A DNA stretch of 47,530 nt. Origin: a virus. A program made the position numbers and the translations under genes. Below are positions 23,630 to 32,143 of this stretch, piece by piece; the stretch's first letter is position 1; each line of letters opens with the position of its first letter. The stretch lies in the IMG/VR virus record IMGVR_UViG_3300001750_000009, positions 1 to 47,530 of that record; one strand, given 5' to 3'. The notes under the pieces are model-generated. The model ran no database searches. It was not told the DNA's origin and saw only the letters and a program-made list of their open reading frames with translations.

Positions 23630-25966
23630 TCACTCAATATTGGCTCCAAAATCGAAAGAAGTGTTTTCACTATAAGTTTTTCCTTCATCAAAAAAAACTT
23701 TAACGTGTTTCGAAAACGAACTTTTCATTTCGTATATTTTGGGCAAATCAAGAAAATCTTTCACATCTCCATCTTGTCTTTTTTGTTTTCTTACAGGGCT
23801 ACCACCTGGCCAAACTTGCCATGTTTGTCTCCAGAAACTTCTATTTGAAACAATATACCTTTCCTTATTCTTATTAGAAAATTCCAGAAATTCATTATAA
23901 ATTTCATATTTCCAGATTTCTTCCGGCCATGCAACATTCTGATCAACTCCGCATCGAGTTTCAATCGGGGCACCTGTAAACTTGTCCGATAATAAAAATT
24001 CTCGTTCAAGGACAAATTGCCAGAAAGCAAAAACTACAGGCAAAGATGTCTCTATTTGTTCAGAGAGCGCTTGCGTGAAAGGAGCTTTTCTTAAATTTAC
24101 AGCAGAATAATCATACCGCAATAAATCATACATCATTGCTGCTGGGCCACCATTCTCCATTTCGTCATCTATGCCATTAAAGTAATCTGTATTAAGTTTT
24201 TTATCTTCGTTAACGGCTAAGACTAAATATCTTCGCTCATCACTGGATGCCGGAACAATCCATTCTTCGTTGCTTGCAATAATAACATTCATATAATTAC
24301 GCATAGTTATCGAGTCGATTCCTTTCGGTTCAAATAGCGTTACAGGATCGGTAATCATATTTTGCAATTTACCTTTATTTTTTTTGTCACCCCCGAACGT
24401 GGCTTCGTCAAGAAAAACTAAAATAGCTTTAGACATATGCATATTAAATTTTCCTGTAAACCCGGCAGCATCAGCTAAGGGAAGGTATCCCTCACCAAAC
24501 ATTTTCCCCATGTAATCAGCCCAAAAACCCTTTCCTATACCTTTGCCTCCCTGTAAGACTAAGGCTACCCCTGGCCGCTTCCCACCAGGGTCTTGCACTG
24601 CGCGAGCTATCCAGGCGATCACATATTTATATATCTCATCATCTCCGTTACAAATAATGTTTTTTGTATGCCATCGTATTTTTGACCAATCACCTTTTTT
24701 TGGCTCCAATAACCCCCTAAACATATTATATACCCCAGGGGTATCCTTCTTTAATGATGGGTCAAAAGTCACTTCGTTATAGGTGCGCCTACCCTCCCAA
24801 TCTAACCATAACTTCCCGAGCGGAGCTGGCTTCAGGTCCTCATCTTTAAAAACAAAAACACGCTTGTTTCTAAAAAATAATTCAAAATCATAAGCCTTTA
24901 GGAACGATAGAAAATGTTTATGCCCGTCAAACCATTCTTTCAAGACGCGGAATGTCCCAGATAGCAGAGCCGCGCCAAAAACTTTATTCAGCCCCTCCAA
25001 TTCTTTTAATGTTTCAGGCGGATAAATATCATTATTCTCCGGTTGTTCTGTCTGTGGTGGCACCGACCAAATAAGCTCTTTTACAGGTATAGCCTGATCA
25101 AATCGTTCTTTAATTGAGCCGCCATTCATCAAAAGATCATTAAAATCCAGTTTAATGGGTTCATCAGAGAAACATTCATTGCAAGGTGTGACAAAAAAAG
25201 TTTCAATATCCACTTTGGAGGCCAGGGCAATCGCAGCTTTTTGGCCTCCAAAACTTGTATCAGAGTCCACTATTATATAAAGTTTTTTTATCCCACTCGG
25301 AAGCGAAACCCCCTGCATTCCAGCCGTGGATAGACAGGCACAGCCATTCATATCCATAGATTGCATCGCGGACAAGGTCGTTTCTATTCCCTCTCCTACA
25401 ATAAAGGTTTCAACAGACTGCTTCCTATAAAAAAAAACGCCTCGGCCTCGGCAAAAATTCTCACCATTATTGTTTTTGCCGAACATCTTGCCCTTACCTG
25501 ACTTGATGAATGTTTCGCCATCAAAAGTCATTCGTTGAACCGCCAAAACCTTGTCGTCACCAGGCTTAGTCATGGCAAACACAAGATTATCCTCTTTTTT
25601 ATATCGGTTTACACGAATAGCAGGGGAATCATATCCTATGTAAATACCCCTTGTTTTTAATACTTTCCTTACTGTTTCAGGGTCATTTTTAGCTTTCGTC
25701 CATATAAAATTCACAGGCGCAGGGGATATCTTTTTTGTTTGTTCAAAATTAGGTAGCAAACCCATCGTCCGTAACTGATCTTTTACAGTTTTCCATGAGC
25801 AACCGCTATGGCAATGAACTATGACATCCGGTTTTCCATTTTTGTCTATAGTATCTTTAACTGATAAGCTGGCGGTTTTATCTGGATGAGCAGGGCATTT
25901 AACGAGATAACCATCTCCAGAACGGGATCCGTCTAACGCAGCAGAAATTGACGCGGCTACACTCAT
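23630..25966 (-). CDS. primase-helicase (CHC2 zinc, TOPRIM, D5-like)
   Basis: 778 aa. Zinc part: CPAHPDKTASL (C24, H27) with HCHSGC (H51-C56). TOPRIM: FIVGEGIETTLSA (Glu192/Glu195) and IIVDSDT (Asp234/Asp236). SF3-like ATPase: Walker A QGGKGIGKG (472-480), Walker B LVFLDEATF (516-524), sensor IIASNEEW (562-569) and Arg finger region DERRY (576-580). This is the DUF5906/D5 layout of P4-like primase-helicases and would prime and unwind DNA at replication forks. The N-terminal half looks like a bacterial primase, so the protein is a fusion. It overlaps the helicase gene by 4 nt. Confidence 0.85.
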   Translation of the reverse strand: MSVAASISAALDGSRSGDGYLVKCPAHPDKTASLSVKDTIDKNGKPDVIVHCHSGCSWKTVKDQLRTMGLLPNFEQTKKISPAPVNFIWTKAKNDPETVRKVLKTRGIYIGYDSPAIRVNRYKKEDNLVFAMTKPGDDKVLAVQRMTFDGETFIKSGKGKMFGKNNNGENFCRGRGVFFYRKQSVETFIVGEGIETTLSAMQSMDMNGCACLSTAGMQGVSLPSGIKKLYIIVDSDTSFGGQKAAIALASKVDIETFFVTPCNECFSDEPIKLDFNDLLMNGGSIKERFDQAIPVKELIWSVPPQTEQPENNDIYPPETLKELEGLNKVFGAALLSGTFRVLKEWFDGHKHFLSFLKAYDFELFFRNKRVFVFKDEDLKPAPLGKLWLDWEGRRTYNEVTFDPSLKKDTPGVYNMFRGLLEPKKGDWSKIRWHTKNIICNGDDEIYKYVIAWIARAVQDPGGKRPGVALVLQGGKGIGKGFWADYMGKMFGEGYLPLADAAGFTGKFNMHMSKAILVFLDEATFGGDKKNKGKLQNMITDPVTLFEPKGIDSITMRNYMNVIIASNEEWIVPASSDERRYLVLAVNEDKKLNTDYFNGIDDEMENGGPAAMMYDLLRYDYSAVNLRKAPFTQALSEQIETSLPVVFAFWQFVLEREFLLSDKFTGAPIETRCGVDQNVAWPEEIWKYEIYNEFLEFSNKNKERYIVSNRSFWRQTWQVWPGGSPVRKQKRQDGDVKDFLDLPKIYEMKSSFSKHVKVFFDEGKTYSENTSFDFGANIE

Positions 25967-27180
25967 ATCAAGACATCCCCTAAATATGTTTGCCTATTAT
26001 TCGATTTTACGTTTTTAATTGCCCGATTCAATCCTTTTTTGTTCCCAATCACGGTAAGCCGCTCTTTAAATCGGCTTAGGGCAACATATAGTAAACTATT
26101 ACTCAACATAAAATAGTGGCTGCTGTGCATAAGGATAACCCCATTTGCGTATTCGCTGCCTTGGCTTGAATGGATAGTAAGGCAATAAGCCAGGCGTAGG
26201 TTTTTGATGTCAGCACGGTCAGAAAGCATAACCTCCTGCCCATCAAAATTGATAACTATCCCATCATCCGATATTTTGATTATCCTCCCAACATAACCAT
26301 TAAAGATGTCCAGTTTATAATTATTTTTCTTATTAATCACTTTATCGCCAACCCGCAGGGTAAGAAAAGCAGACGCTACATACTCTCTTCTCCCCATGCC
26401 AGCGGGATTTAATTTTAATTGCATGAACTTATTTATATTCTCTACACCGCATACGCCTGAATGTTGTGGTGATAAAACTTGATAATCCATCCCGATATCA
26501 GCCCATTGGCGGCAAGTATCTAAAACAATATCAGGTATAAGTTCTTTATCTTCTATGCCTTTGAAAAATAAATCATCATACCTGGTTCCACCTAATGTTT
26601 TTTGACCATATCTTCCGAATAAAATTTGTTTTCTTTTTTTTACCCGGTCGCAAGCATCCGCGATTAAACTGCCTTCTGCTTGTCTAAAATTGACAATGAG
26701 CTTGTTAATAATAGATTTGTTGTCTGTATCGCAAAGATCACGAAATGGGCACCCAGGCGGCACCGGGGGGAGTTGATCTGCATCCCCAACAAGAACTAAT
26801 TTTGCATTTTCTGAAACACCATTGATAATGCGTGCAAGAAGTTCGCTGCCCACCATAGAAGCTTCATCGCAAATCACTATATCCGCATCAAGCCTATTGT
26901 TTTCGTCATGGTGCCATACTCCTGGCCCCTGACATCCTAATAGCCGATGAATAGTCATCGGCTGGTTTATTAGACAAATTCCGTTCAAAGCCTCTTCCAT
27001 GACCTTGGCCGCCTTGCCCGTGGGAGCCGTAAGATATATTTTTTTATTTCCAAATAAATGTATTAATTCTTTCAGGATGGTTGTTTTTCCTCTTCCTGGC
27101 CCCCCCGTAAGCACAATAATTTTTTTATCACTACTATATATATTGTTGATAGCTGTCGTTTGATGCTTGTCAAATTTCAT
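25963..27180 (-). CDS. RecD2-like helicase, motor half
   Basis: 405 aa. SF1B motifs: Walker A LTGGPGRGKTT (25-35), where the Arg replaces the usual Thr/Ser; motif II VICDEASMV, motif III GDADQLPPVPPG, motif V AYCLTIHSSQGSEY and motif VI YVALSRFKERLTV. It lacks the N-terminal OB/HhH region, which is encoded by the gene upstream with a 4-nt ATGA overlap and a ribosome site (AAAGGAG) inside that gene's end. The split looks natural, not a frameshift. Probably unwinds DNA with the other half as a complex. Confidence 0.8.
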   Translation of the reverse strand: MKFDKHQTTAINNIYSSDKKIIVLTGGPGRGKTTILKELIHLFGNKKIYLTAPTGKAAKVMEEALNGICLINQPMTIHRLLGCQGPGVWHHDENNRLDADIVICDEASMVGSELLARIINGVSENAKLVLVGDADQLPPVPPGCPFRDLCDTDNKSIINKLIVNFRQAEGSLIADACDRVKKRKQILFGRYGQKTLGGTRYDDLFFKGIEDKELIPDIVLDTCRQWADIGMDYQVLSPQHSGVCGVENINKFMQLKLNPAGMGRREYVASAFLTLRVGDKVINKKNNYKLDIFNGYVGRIIKISDDGIVINFDGQEVMLSDRADIKNLRLAYCLTIHSSQGSEYANGVILMHSSHYFMLSNSLLYVALSRFKERLTVIGNKKGLNRAIKNVKSNNRQTYLGDVLI

Positions 27181-28085
27181 ATTTCTCCTTTAATCGCATT
27201 ATAAATAATTCTTTCACAATTAAATAGATTAGCAGAATATATTTTATTTTTATCTATAATGACCTTTTTTGCCGCCGCAAGCCGTTGGATTAATTTTTTT
27301 ACGGTACAATATTCAGGCGGTTTTATGGGCTGGTTTTGAACCATTGCGGAGTCAACCAGTTCATTAATAACCATTTTTACCAATGCGCCGCCATAAATCC
27401 ATATATTACCATTATTTTTTTCGCTGTCATCCAGACAAAACGAAATACATGCAAGAATTCTTTGTTCACTATCGCTTTTCAATCCGGCCTTTAAGCTAAT
27501 TCCATCAACAATTCTAAACCCAAAACCGTCAATATCATTGATGAGTTGATATGGGTCAGTCTGTATCTGCGTTATGGCCTCATTAATACCATATCTTTTT
27601 ATAATTTTATTGGTTTGATTTTCCGTTAAACCTATACCTAATAAATAAGTAGTTGCCTTGTAATTAGATACTAAGCCTTTAGCTTTCTCTTGTATCTCTA
27701 ACGATTTATCAACTGTGGTTACGCCCAAATAAGATGGACATTCTTGCGCCATCTTCCAGGCCATTTCTGGGCCTAATTCCTCAACCGCAGCGGTGGCTTT
27801 CACTTTTCCGATGTTTGGTAATAAACATAAGAGACTGATAACGCCACTTTTTGAATTCGTATCTGGAGCCACAGGCGCAACGGTTTTACATTTTAATTGT
27901 TTGCCGTATTTACCTTGCGTCCAAACACCTTCGCATTCAACACTAAAGCCAGAATCGCACATTGATGGTAATATACCCGTGCAAGAAATATCATCAGGGA
28001 TGGCCTGTACTGAGAATACGGCCCAATTATCTGCATTCCTATATGTAATCTTATTAATTTTTCCTTTTATTTTAATTATTTCCAT
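27177..28085 (-). CDS. RecD2-like helicase, N-terminal half
   Basis: 302 aa from MEIIKIKGKINKITYRNADNW, with GGAGATACTT before the ATG. The start is an OB-fold (WAVFSVQAIPDDISCTG, CEGVWTQGKYGKQLKCK); LPNIGKVKATAAVEELG and DPYQLINDIDGFGFRIVDGISLKAG are the helix-hairpin-helix repeats of RecD2 N-terminal parts. No ATPase motif is present. Partner of the motor half downstream. A longer in-frame start at 28187 overlaps the MBL gene and lacks a ribosome site. Confidence 0.75.
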   Translation of the reverse strand: MEIIKIKGKINKITYRNADNWAVFSVQAIPDDISCTGILPSMCDSGFSVECEGVWTQGKYGKQLKCKTVAPVAPDTNSKSGVISLLCLLPNIGKVKATAAVEELGPEMAWKMAQECPSYLGVTTVDKSLEIQEKAKGLVSNYKATTYLLGIGLTENQTNKIIKRYGINEAITQIQTDPYQLINDIDGFGFRIVDGISLKAGLKSDSEQRILACISFCLDDSEKNNGNIWIYGGALVKMVINELVDSAMVQNQPIKPPEYCTVKKLIQRLAAAKKVIIDKNKIYSANLFNCERIIYNAIKGEI

Positions 28086-28101
28086 AAGTATCTCCAATGA
28101 T

Positions 28102-28830
28102 CTATATAAAATAAAAAACTTTTGTTGGTGTTTCCTGCTTCGTACAAACCACATCAACACCCTGTCCGATAGCTTTCTTAATTTCATACTCGACTAAATC
28201 ATAGTTATTGTTTTCCGTAGATAAATGAAACGGCAATACAAGCCGCAGTTTATCATGCCAGACTTCTTTTAATATCCAGGCAGAATCAATATTGTCCATG
28301 TGACCTTCATTAGAAAAGATGCGTTCCATTAATTCTGATTCGTATCGTCCCTCAGTGAGCGTCTTTAAGTCATAATTACATTCAATAATTATGACATGGT
28401 TTGCTATGCCCTTAAGATTAAACAGAGCTTTTGCGGCAGCCTCAGTGATGCAGCCGGTATCAGGTATGTAAGTCAATTTGAAGTCTTTATATGTCAAATC
28501 AAAACCGTAGCAAGGGGAATCGTGGGACAATAAAAATGCTTTTACCTGAATGGGAGCTCTGCTTATTATTATTGATGCCGGGAATACGTCTTTATGAATA
28601 AATATATCCGGATGTTTTTTGCGTATCTGCGGAACAGATTGGATATGATCTTTATGATCATGTGAAATAAAAATAGTTTTTACATGATCAATTCGCTTAC
28701 CTATCCAATCGAGGCGTCTCTTTAATTCTTTGAACGAAAATCCGGCATCAAGTAAAAGGCCATATCCATCAAACTCAATATATGTGGCATTTCCACTCGA
28801 TCCTGATCCTAAATTGCAAAGTTTTATCAT
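28102..28830 (-). CDS. metallo-beta-lactamase-fold hydrolase, YycJ/VicX-like
   Basis: 242 aa. CNLGSGSSGNATYIEFDGYGLLLDAGFS is the typical start of YycJ-like proteins; SHDHKDHIQS (HxHxDH motif, ~58-66) binds metal, and IPDTGCI, VIIIECNYD and LPFHLS supply the rest of the site. Close homologues act as exonucleases or phosphodiesterases. Located between a possible SSB and the RecD2 genes, so a DNA-processing role is likely. Ribosome site GGGGGAAAG. Confidence 0.8.
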   Translation of the reverse strand: MIKLCNLGSGSSGNATYIEFDGYGLLLDAGFSFKELKRRLDWIGKRIDHVKTIFISHDHKDHIQSVPQIRKKHPDIFIHKDVFPASIIISRAPIQVKAFLLSHDSPCYGFDLTYKDFKLTYIPDTGCITEAAAKALFNLKGIANHVIIIECNYDLKTLTEGRYESELMERIFSNEGHMDNIDSAWILKEVWHDKLRLVLPFHLSTENNNYDLVEYEIKKAIGQGVDVVCTKQETPTKVFYFI

Positions 28831-28841
28831 AATCTTTCCCC

Positions 28842-28879
28842 CACTAAAAAGGCCGGATATATATCCGGCCTTTTTAGTG
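28842..28879. terminator. 38-bp perfect palindrome, bidirectional terminator
   Basis: Two 19-bp halves (28842-28860 and 28861-28879) are exact reverse complements; the core is AAAAAGGCCGG...CCGGCCTTTTT. GC-rich arm plus U-run on either strand. It lies 10 nt after the possible SSB gene and 12 nt before the MBL gene, so it should separate the first genes of the operon from the replication genes. Confidence 0.8.
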
Positions 28880-28889
28880 TTAAAGCATG

Positions 28890-29708
28890 TTAAAAATTAT
28901 CATCCACTTCTTCAGCTTTTTGCCCAACAGGTTTTTCGTCTTCAAAGTTTGCCTGCTCCCCTGATAGTTGGTTATGGATAAGTGTCATTTGCTCAAAATC
29001 ATCCGCTTCAAGCTCATCCAGGCTTGAAAATACTGGCACGTATGAATTGCCCGCCGGACTTGTTATCATGGAAACCGAAGCTGTGAATTTAAAACCCCAC
29101 GCAGGAATCTTTTTTACTGTTCCACGCAGTTTCAGCATGGATACAATTTTCCTGGCAGGTTTTAATGCTGTTGATTTCAAGGAAAACCAGCATGGCATAA
29201 AAGTGTTATAGTCGAGCACTAAAAAATCCCACGACTCATTGCACCGTGGTGGCTTACTTTTCCCGGCATCATTCTTTGTCCATTTAGCATATTCACAATC
29301 CGCACAAGTATCGGACATCGGCGTAAATACATCCTCAGCGTTATTCGGCACTTTGCTATCATCGCTCTTGCAAAGTGGGTCATTCTCGAGATTAAAATCC
29401 TCTGGAAAGAGAATGCGGCTTTTATGCATTTTCAATATAACCAACGTCATCTCTTCGACTGCATCGCCGGTAACATCAATAAAGAGTTTCCCCTCGACAT
29501 CGCCTTCGGATTGCTTTTGCCCCACCCTTAACCGTGGAATGATAAGATCTTCTTGTGTTACATCACCAAGTCCATCGTCAAATGGTTCATCCGCTACTGC
29601 CGGGAGTTCTGCTGGCTCCTTAATGGTTGGTAAGCTTTTCTGTGTTTCAACATAGTCATCATCTTGAATGCTCGGTAATTCCTCTGTTTTAAGTTTAGTT
29701 TTACTCAT
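28890..29708 (-). CDS. phage zinc-binding protein, possible SSB
   Basis: 272 aa. Acidic, low-complexity N-terminus to ~50; VTQEDLIIPRLRVGQKQSEGDVEGKLF then a beta-rich core with CADCEYAKW and PPRCNESWDF (a 4-Cys site, residues ~134-158). The C-terminal tail is acidic (EEVDDNF), as in many single-strand DNA-binding proteins. The layout and its place next to a recombination cluster point to a ssDNA-binding or annealing-partner role. Inference; not a recognised OB-fold match. Confidence 0.55.
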   Translation of the reverse strand: MSKTKLKTEELPSIQDDDYVETQKSLPTIKEPAELPAVADEPFDDGLGDVTQEDLIIPRLRVGQKQSEGDVEGKLFIDVTGDAVEEMTLVILKMHKSRILFPEDFNLENDPLCKSDDSKVPNNAEDVFTPMSDTCADCEYAKWTKNDAGKSKPPRCNESWDFLVLDYNTFMPCWFSLKSTALKPARKIVSMLKLRGTVKKIPAWGFKFTASVSMITSPAGNSYVPVFSSLDELEADDFEQMTLIHNQLSGEQANFEDEKPVGQKAEEVDDNF

Positions 29709-29730
29709 AATATTATTCCTTTCTTATATT

Positions 29731-30885
29731 TTAGTTTACCCATTTAATGTGATTGAACTTATCCTCTTGGATAGCCTTTATTAGAAAAAAAACAAAGGCT
29801 TCCTCCTCTTCTCCCGGGCTTCCAGCATTCCCAAGACAACCTGTCATTTGCGTAATAATTTGTTTTGTAGTTAAATCAACAGCTTCTTTTTTTGCAATTT
29901 CATCAGCCTCAGCCTTCTCAGCTTTAAGTTTGGCATCGACCTCCGCCTTCTCTCTCTCTTCTTTTTCTTTTTTGATCCTTAATTTCTCAGTCTCAATTGC
30001 ATCAGCAGCTTTTTTTTCTTCCCTTTTCTTTTCTTGGACAATTCTTAACCGTTCTTTTTCAGCAGCGTCCCGGGCTTCTTTTTCCGCGATTTTTCTTTTT
30101 TGCTCAGCGAGTTCCGCCGCTTCTTTTTGATCAGCAATAATTTTATTGGCAGCCCTTAGTTTGGCAGCATCCTTTTCCTGCTCAGCCTTAAGTTTGGCAT
30201 TTTCAATGCGTATGGCTTTTTGTTCTGCATCTCTTTTTTTTTGTTCCTCCTTTTCTTTTTCGAGCCTTTCTTCTTCGGCTTTTTCCGTAGCCTCTTTGGC
30301 CGTTTCAACCTGTATTTTCATGTTATACAGTTCCACAAGCTGCACCATTACAGAACTTTTTAATTCAATAGCCTTGATTTTATATTCATCAGCCCAGGCC
30401 GTTACATCATTATTTGTTAAAGTATCAATTTGCTTTTTAACTTCATTTGCATCAGACTGGATGAGTGTGGACACCAAGCCAGTTATGTTATTAATCCTGG
30501 TTTCAATCGCTTCCTGTCTTTCTTTTTCAATTCGTTCAGCTTCCCTTTTCTGTATTTCTATTTTTATTTCATAGTCCTTAACAACTTTTACCATCGGGTC
30601 GTTTACGGCTGAAAATCTACTGGAAAGAATATTTGCGGCCTTATTCGTGTTTTGGCAGTGGAGCAATTCTTTTGCCTGAGACGACTTCCTGTACTTCTCG
30701 GTAGCTGTGAGGTACCTCTTCACCTTTTTTACGCCTGACTTAACAAGTGCATAATTTTCCGGAACTGTCATGTCAGTAGGGAAGTCTCGAAATTCATCCT
30801 CTACTGCTTGTACGTATTCTTCTGTCGGGAATAAAATCTTTGCAACTTCAAAACTTTGTTTCATTTCAATTATTTCATTTTCCAT
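29731..30885 (-). CDS. long charged coiled-coil protein, DUF1351-like N-terminus
   Basis: 384 aa. Residues 1-~110 (MKQSFEVAKILFPTEEYVQAVEDEFRDFP, KKVKRYLTATEKYRKSSQ) resemble the DUF1351 head of phage recombination-associated proteins. Residues ~195-340 are an almost unbroken Glu/Lys/Ala TolA-like helix (EEERLEKEKEEQKKRDAEQK). The C-terminal ~40 residues form a small domain (TTKQIITQMTGCLGNAG). It probably works near the SSB-like gene just downstream. The antisense strand of the coiled coil has long but spurious ORFs. Confidence 0.65.
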   Translation of the reverse strand: MENEIIEMKQSFEVAKILFPTEEYVQAVEDEFRDFPTDMTVPENYALVKSGVKKVKRYLTATEKYRKSSQAKELLHCQNTNKAANILSSRFSAVNDPMVKVVKDYEIKIEIQKREAERIEKERQEAIETRINNITGLVSTLIQSDANEVKKQIDTLTNNDVTAWADEYKIKAIELKSSVMVQLVELYNMKIQVETAKEATEKAEEERLEKEKEEQKKRDAEQKAIRIENAKLKAEQEKDAAKLRAANKIIADQKEAAELAEQKRKIAEKEARDAAEKERLRIVQEKKREEKKAADAIETEKLRIKKEKEEREKAEVDAKLKAEKAEADEIAKKEAVDLTTKQIITQMTGCLGNAGSPGEEEEAFVFFLIKAIQEDKFNHIKWVN

Positions 30886-30904
30886 ATTTGATTCCTCCGT
30901 TTAA

Positions 30905-31084
30905 TTATTCACTTATAACCTTTCTAATCGCGTCATAAATAAGCAATTCCAAGTTTTTATCTGAGATAAAACAACCATTTGCAAATGTTATTTTTCTCTT
31001 ATTAATCGCCGATGATCCCACAAAAATTTCCGTTTTTGTTCGCTTGCCGCCACGAACCTTTACATTTATATTTATTTCAGCCAT
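30905..31084 (-). CDS. small conserved basic protein, 59 aa
   Basis: Begins MAEININVKVRGGKRTKTEIF with AAAGGAG before the ATG. A single beta-rich unit (KITFANGCFISDKNLELL) followed by a helix. Second gene after the repressor, in the same transcript. Function unknown. Missed by ORF callers at 60 codons. Confidence 0.65.
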   Translation of the reverse strand: MAEININVKVRGGKRTKTEIFVGSSAINKRKITFANGCFISDKNLELLIYDAIRKVISE

Positions 31085-31096
31085 ATCTTTTCTCCT

Positions 31097-31306
31097 TTAT
31101 ATATCATTAAAAATTTCTTTAAGCTGGCAGTTTAAAACTCCTGCCAAAATAGTTTTTTGGACTATAGTCGGTTCCCTTTCTCCCGTTATCCACTTTGTTA
31201 ATATCCCTGCATCAACTCCGACTTGCGTTGCAATCCAGTTATTTTTTAATCCTCTTTTATGAATCATTCCTTTTAACTTTTCGTTGTAAACGTAATCTAT
31301 TCTCAT
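31097..31306 (-). CDS. XRE-family repressor (HTH_3)
   Basis: 69 aa: MRIDYVYNEKLKGMIHKRGL then NNWIATQVGVDAGILTKWITGEREPTIVQKTILAGVL, a full HTH_3 domain with the recognition helix around residues 31-45; it ends CQLKEIFNDI. The size of a Cro or minimal repressor, with no C-terminal dimer/cleavage domain. AGGAGG stands 9 nt before the ATG. The gene is read from a promoter overlapping a large palindrome, so it very likely represses itself. Confidence 0.8.
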   Translation of the reverse strand: MRIDYVYNEKLKGMIHKRGLKNNWIATQVGVDAGILTKWITGEREPTIVQKTILAGVLNCQLKEIFNDI

Positions 31307-31323
31307 TTTTGTAACCTCCTGTA

Positions 31324-31351
31324 TTTATATTTAAGATGGCTTAAATATAAA
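31324..31351. promoter_or_regulatory. 28-bp perfect palindrome, repressor operator
   Basis: 31324-31335 and 31340-31351 are exact reverse complements (12-bp arms) around ATGG. It covers the -10 box and start region of the repressor promoter on the minus strand, ~18 bp before the repressor ATG. Classic place for an autoregulatory operator of an HTH dimer. Confidence 0.75.
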
Positions 31352-31372
31352 ATATAAAAAATTTTATGTCAA
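31344..31372 (-). promoter_or_regulatory. sigma-70 promoter of repressor operon
   Basis: On the minus strand: -35 TTGACA (31372-31367), 17-nt spacer, -10 TATATT (31349-31344), a one-base miss. Its -10 lies inside the palindrome. It drives repressor and the leftward replication operon. Confidence 0.75.
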
Positions 31373-31386
31373 TGTTTTTTTTATTC

Positions 31387-31415
31387 TTGACATTGCTTTT
31401 TTCTTAAGTTATAAT
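31387..31415 (+). promoter_or_regulatory. sigma-70 promoter of rightward early operon
   Basis: TTGACA (31387-31392), exact 17-nt spacer, TATAAT (31410-31415): a perfect consensus. Start expected near 31422. It faces away from the repressor promoter; the two -35 boxes are 14 bp apart, so one bound protein could affect both. Confidence 0.85.
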
Positions 31416-31426
31416 CCGTTCAAAAC

Positions 31427-31475
31427 TTGAGCAGTAAAAATGATTTTTTGCGTAAGTCGGTAGAGTTTGAGCAGT
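31427..31475. repeat. paired 9-bp repeat TTGAGCAGT in early leader
   Basis: TTGAGCAGT at 31427-31435 and at 31467-31475, 40 bp start to start, right after the start point of the rightward promoter and before the first gene. Candidate operator or antitermination (nut-like) sites. Confidence 0.55.
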
Positions 31476-31507
31476 TATTTTTAAAAAACAGAGACAGGAT
31501 ATAAAAT

Positions 31508-31711
31508 ATGGAAGATCTATTTAAAACATGGATAATAAAATTTTCAAGCAGAGATGATTTTGATCAAGCCTGTGATATGAATACATTTTGTTGCGACATA
31601 GGTTATTCTGATATGATTCTGGTGTATGATAATGAGTTTTTCAGGGATAGATTCGCTGGATACTTAAAAATGTCTGGAATTAATAAAATTAAAAAAGGAC
31701 ATAAAACATGA
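31508..31711 (+). CDS. first rightward early gene, unknown, 67 aa
   Basis: MEDLFKTWIIKFSSRDDFDQAC, with a Cys-rich middle (DMNTFCCDIG) and basic end. AGACAGG precedes it weakly. Being first after the consensus promoter it could be an anti-host or regulatory protein. No family recognised. Confidence 0.6.
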   Translation: MEDLFKTWIIKFSSRDDFDQACDMNTFCCDIGYSDMILVYDNEFFRDRFAGYLKMSGINKIKKGHKT

Positions 31712-32112
31712 TTTGCACGGATTGTATTTTTTACTTTGACAGTGGTGGATGTTTGGGTTTTCAGGATGAGTGCGGTCATGATCCGCATCCGGCAAATATA
31801 TCTGATCTATTTGATACTGAGGACACCACATGTGAGTATTTTGAAAAGCGTCCTACAGATTGGGGTTTAATCATGTCAAAGGCTGAGTGGACAAGAAAAT
31901 ATAAAAAGGAGACAAAAAAAATTATGGACGGAAAAATAACAATTACGAAAAAAGAATATTTGAGACTACAAATTGAATCCGAAAGATTAAATAGACTTGA
32001 ATTCGGTGGGGTTGACAATTGGGATTGGTATGATGCAAGCATGAATCCAGATGATCGGCCGGATATGGAAGATTTTGAAGAAATGGAAAAAGTCCGCATA
32101 AAGGCGTTATAA
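31708..32112 (+). CDS. Cys/His-rich early protein, 134 aa
   Basis: MICTDCIFYFDSGGCLGFQDECGHDPHPANIS opens with a CxxC, C and C-G-H-x-P-H cluster, likely to bind zinc. The second half is charged (YKKETKKIMDGKITITKKEYLRLQ). ATGA overlap with the previous gene. Function unknown. Confidence 0.6.
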   Translation: MICTDCIFYFDSGGCLGFQDECGHDPHPANISDLFDTEDTTCEYFEKRPTDWGLIMSKAEWTRKYKKETKKIMDGKITITKKEYLRLQIESERLNRLEFGGVDNWDWYDASMNPDDRPDMEDFEEMEKVRIKAL

Positions 32113-32143
32113 AGATCAAACTATTTTTAACAAGGAGGAAAAT

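Noticed and set aside
29753-30574. Two plus-strand ORFs of 125 and 142 codons
   Set aside because: They are antisense to the Glu/Lys-rich coiled coil and consist of Ser/Ala/Phe low-complexity; they have no ribosome site. Shadows.
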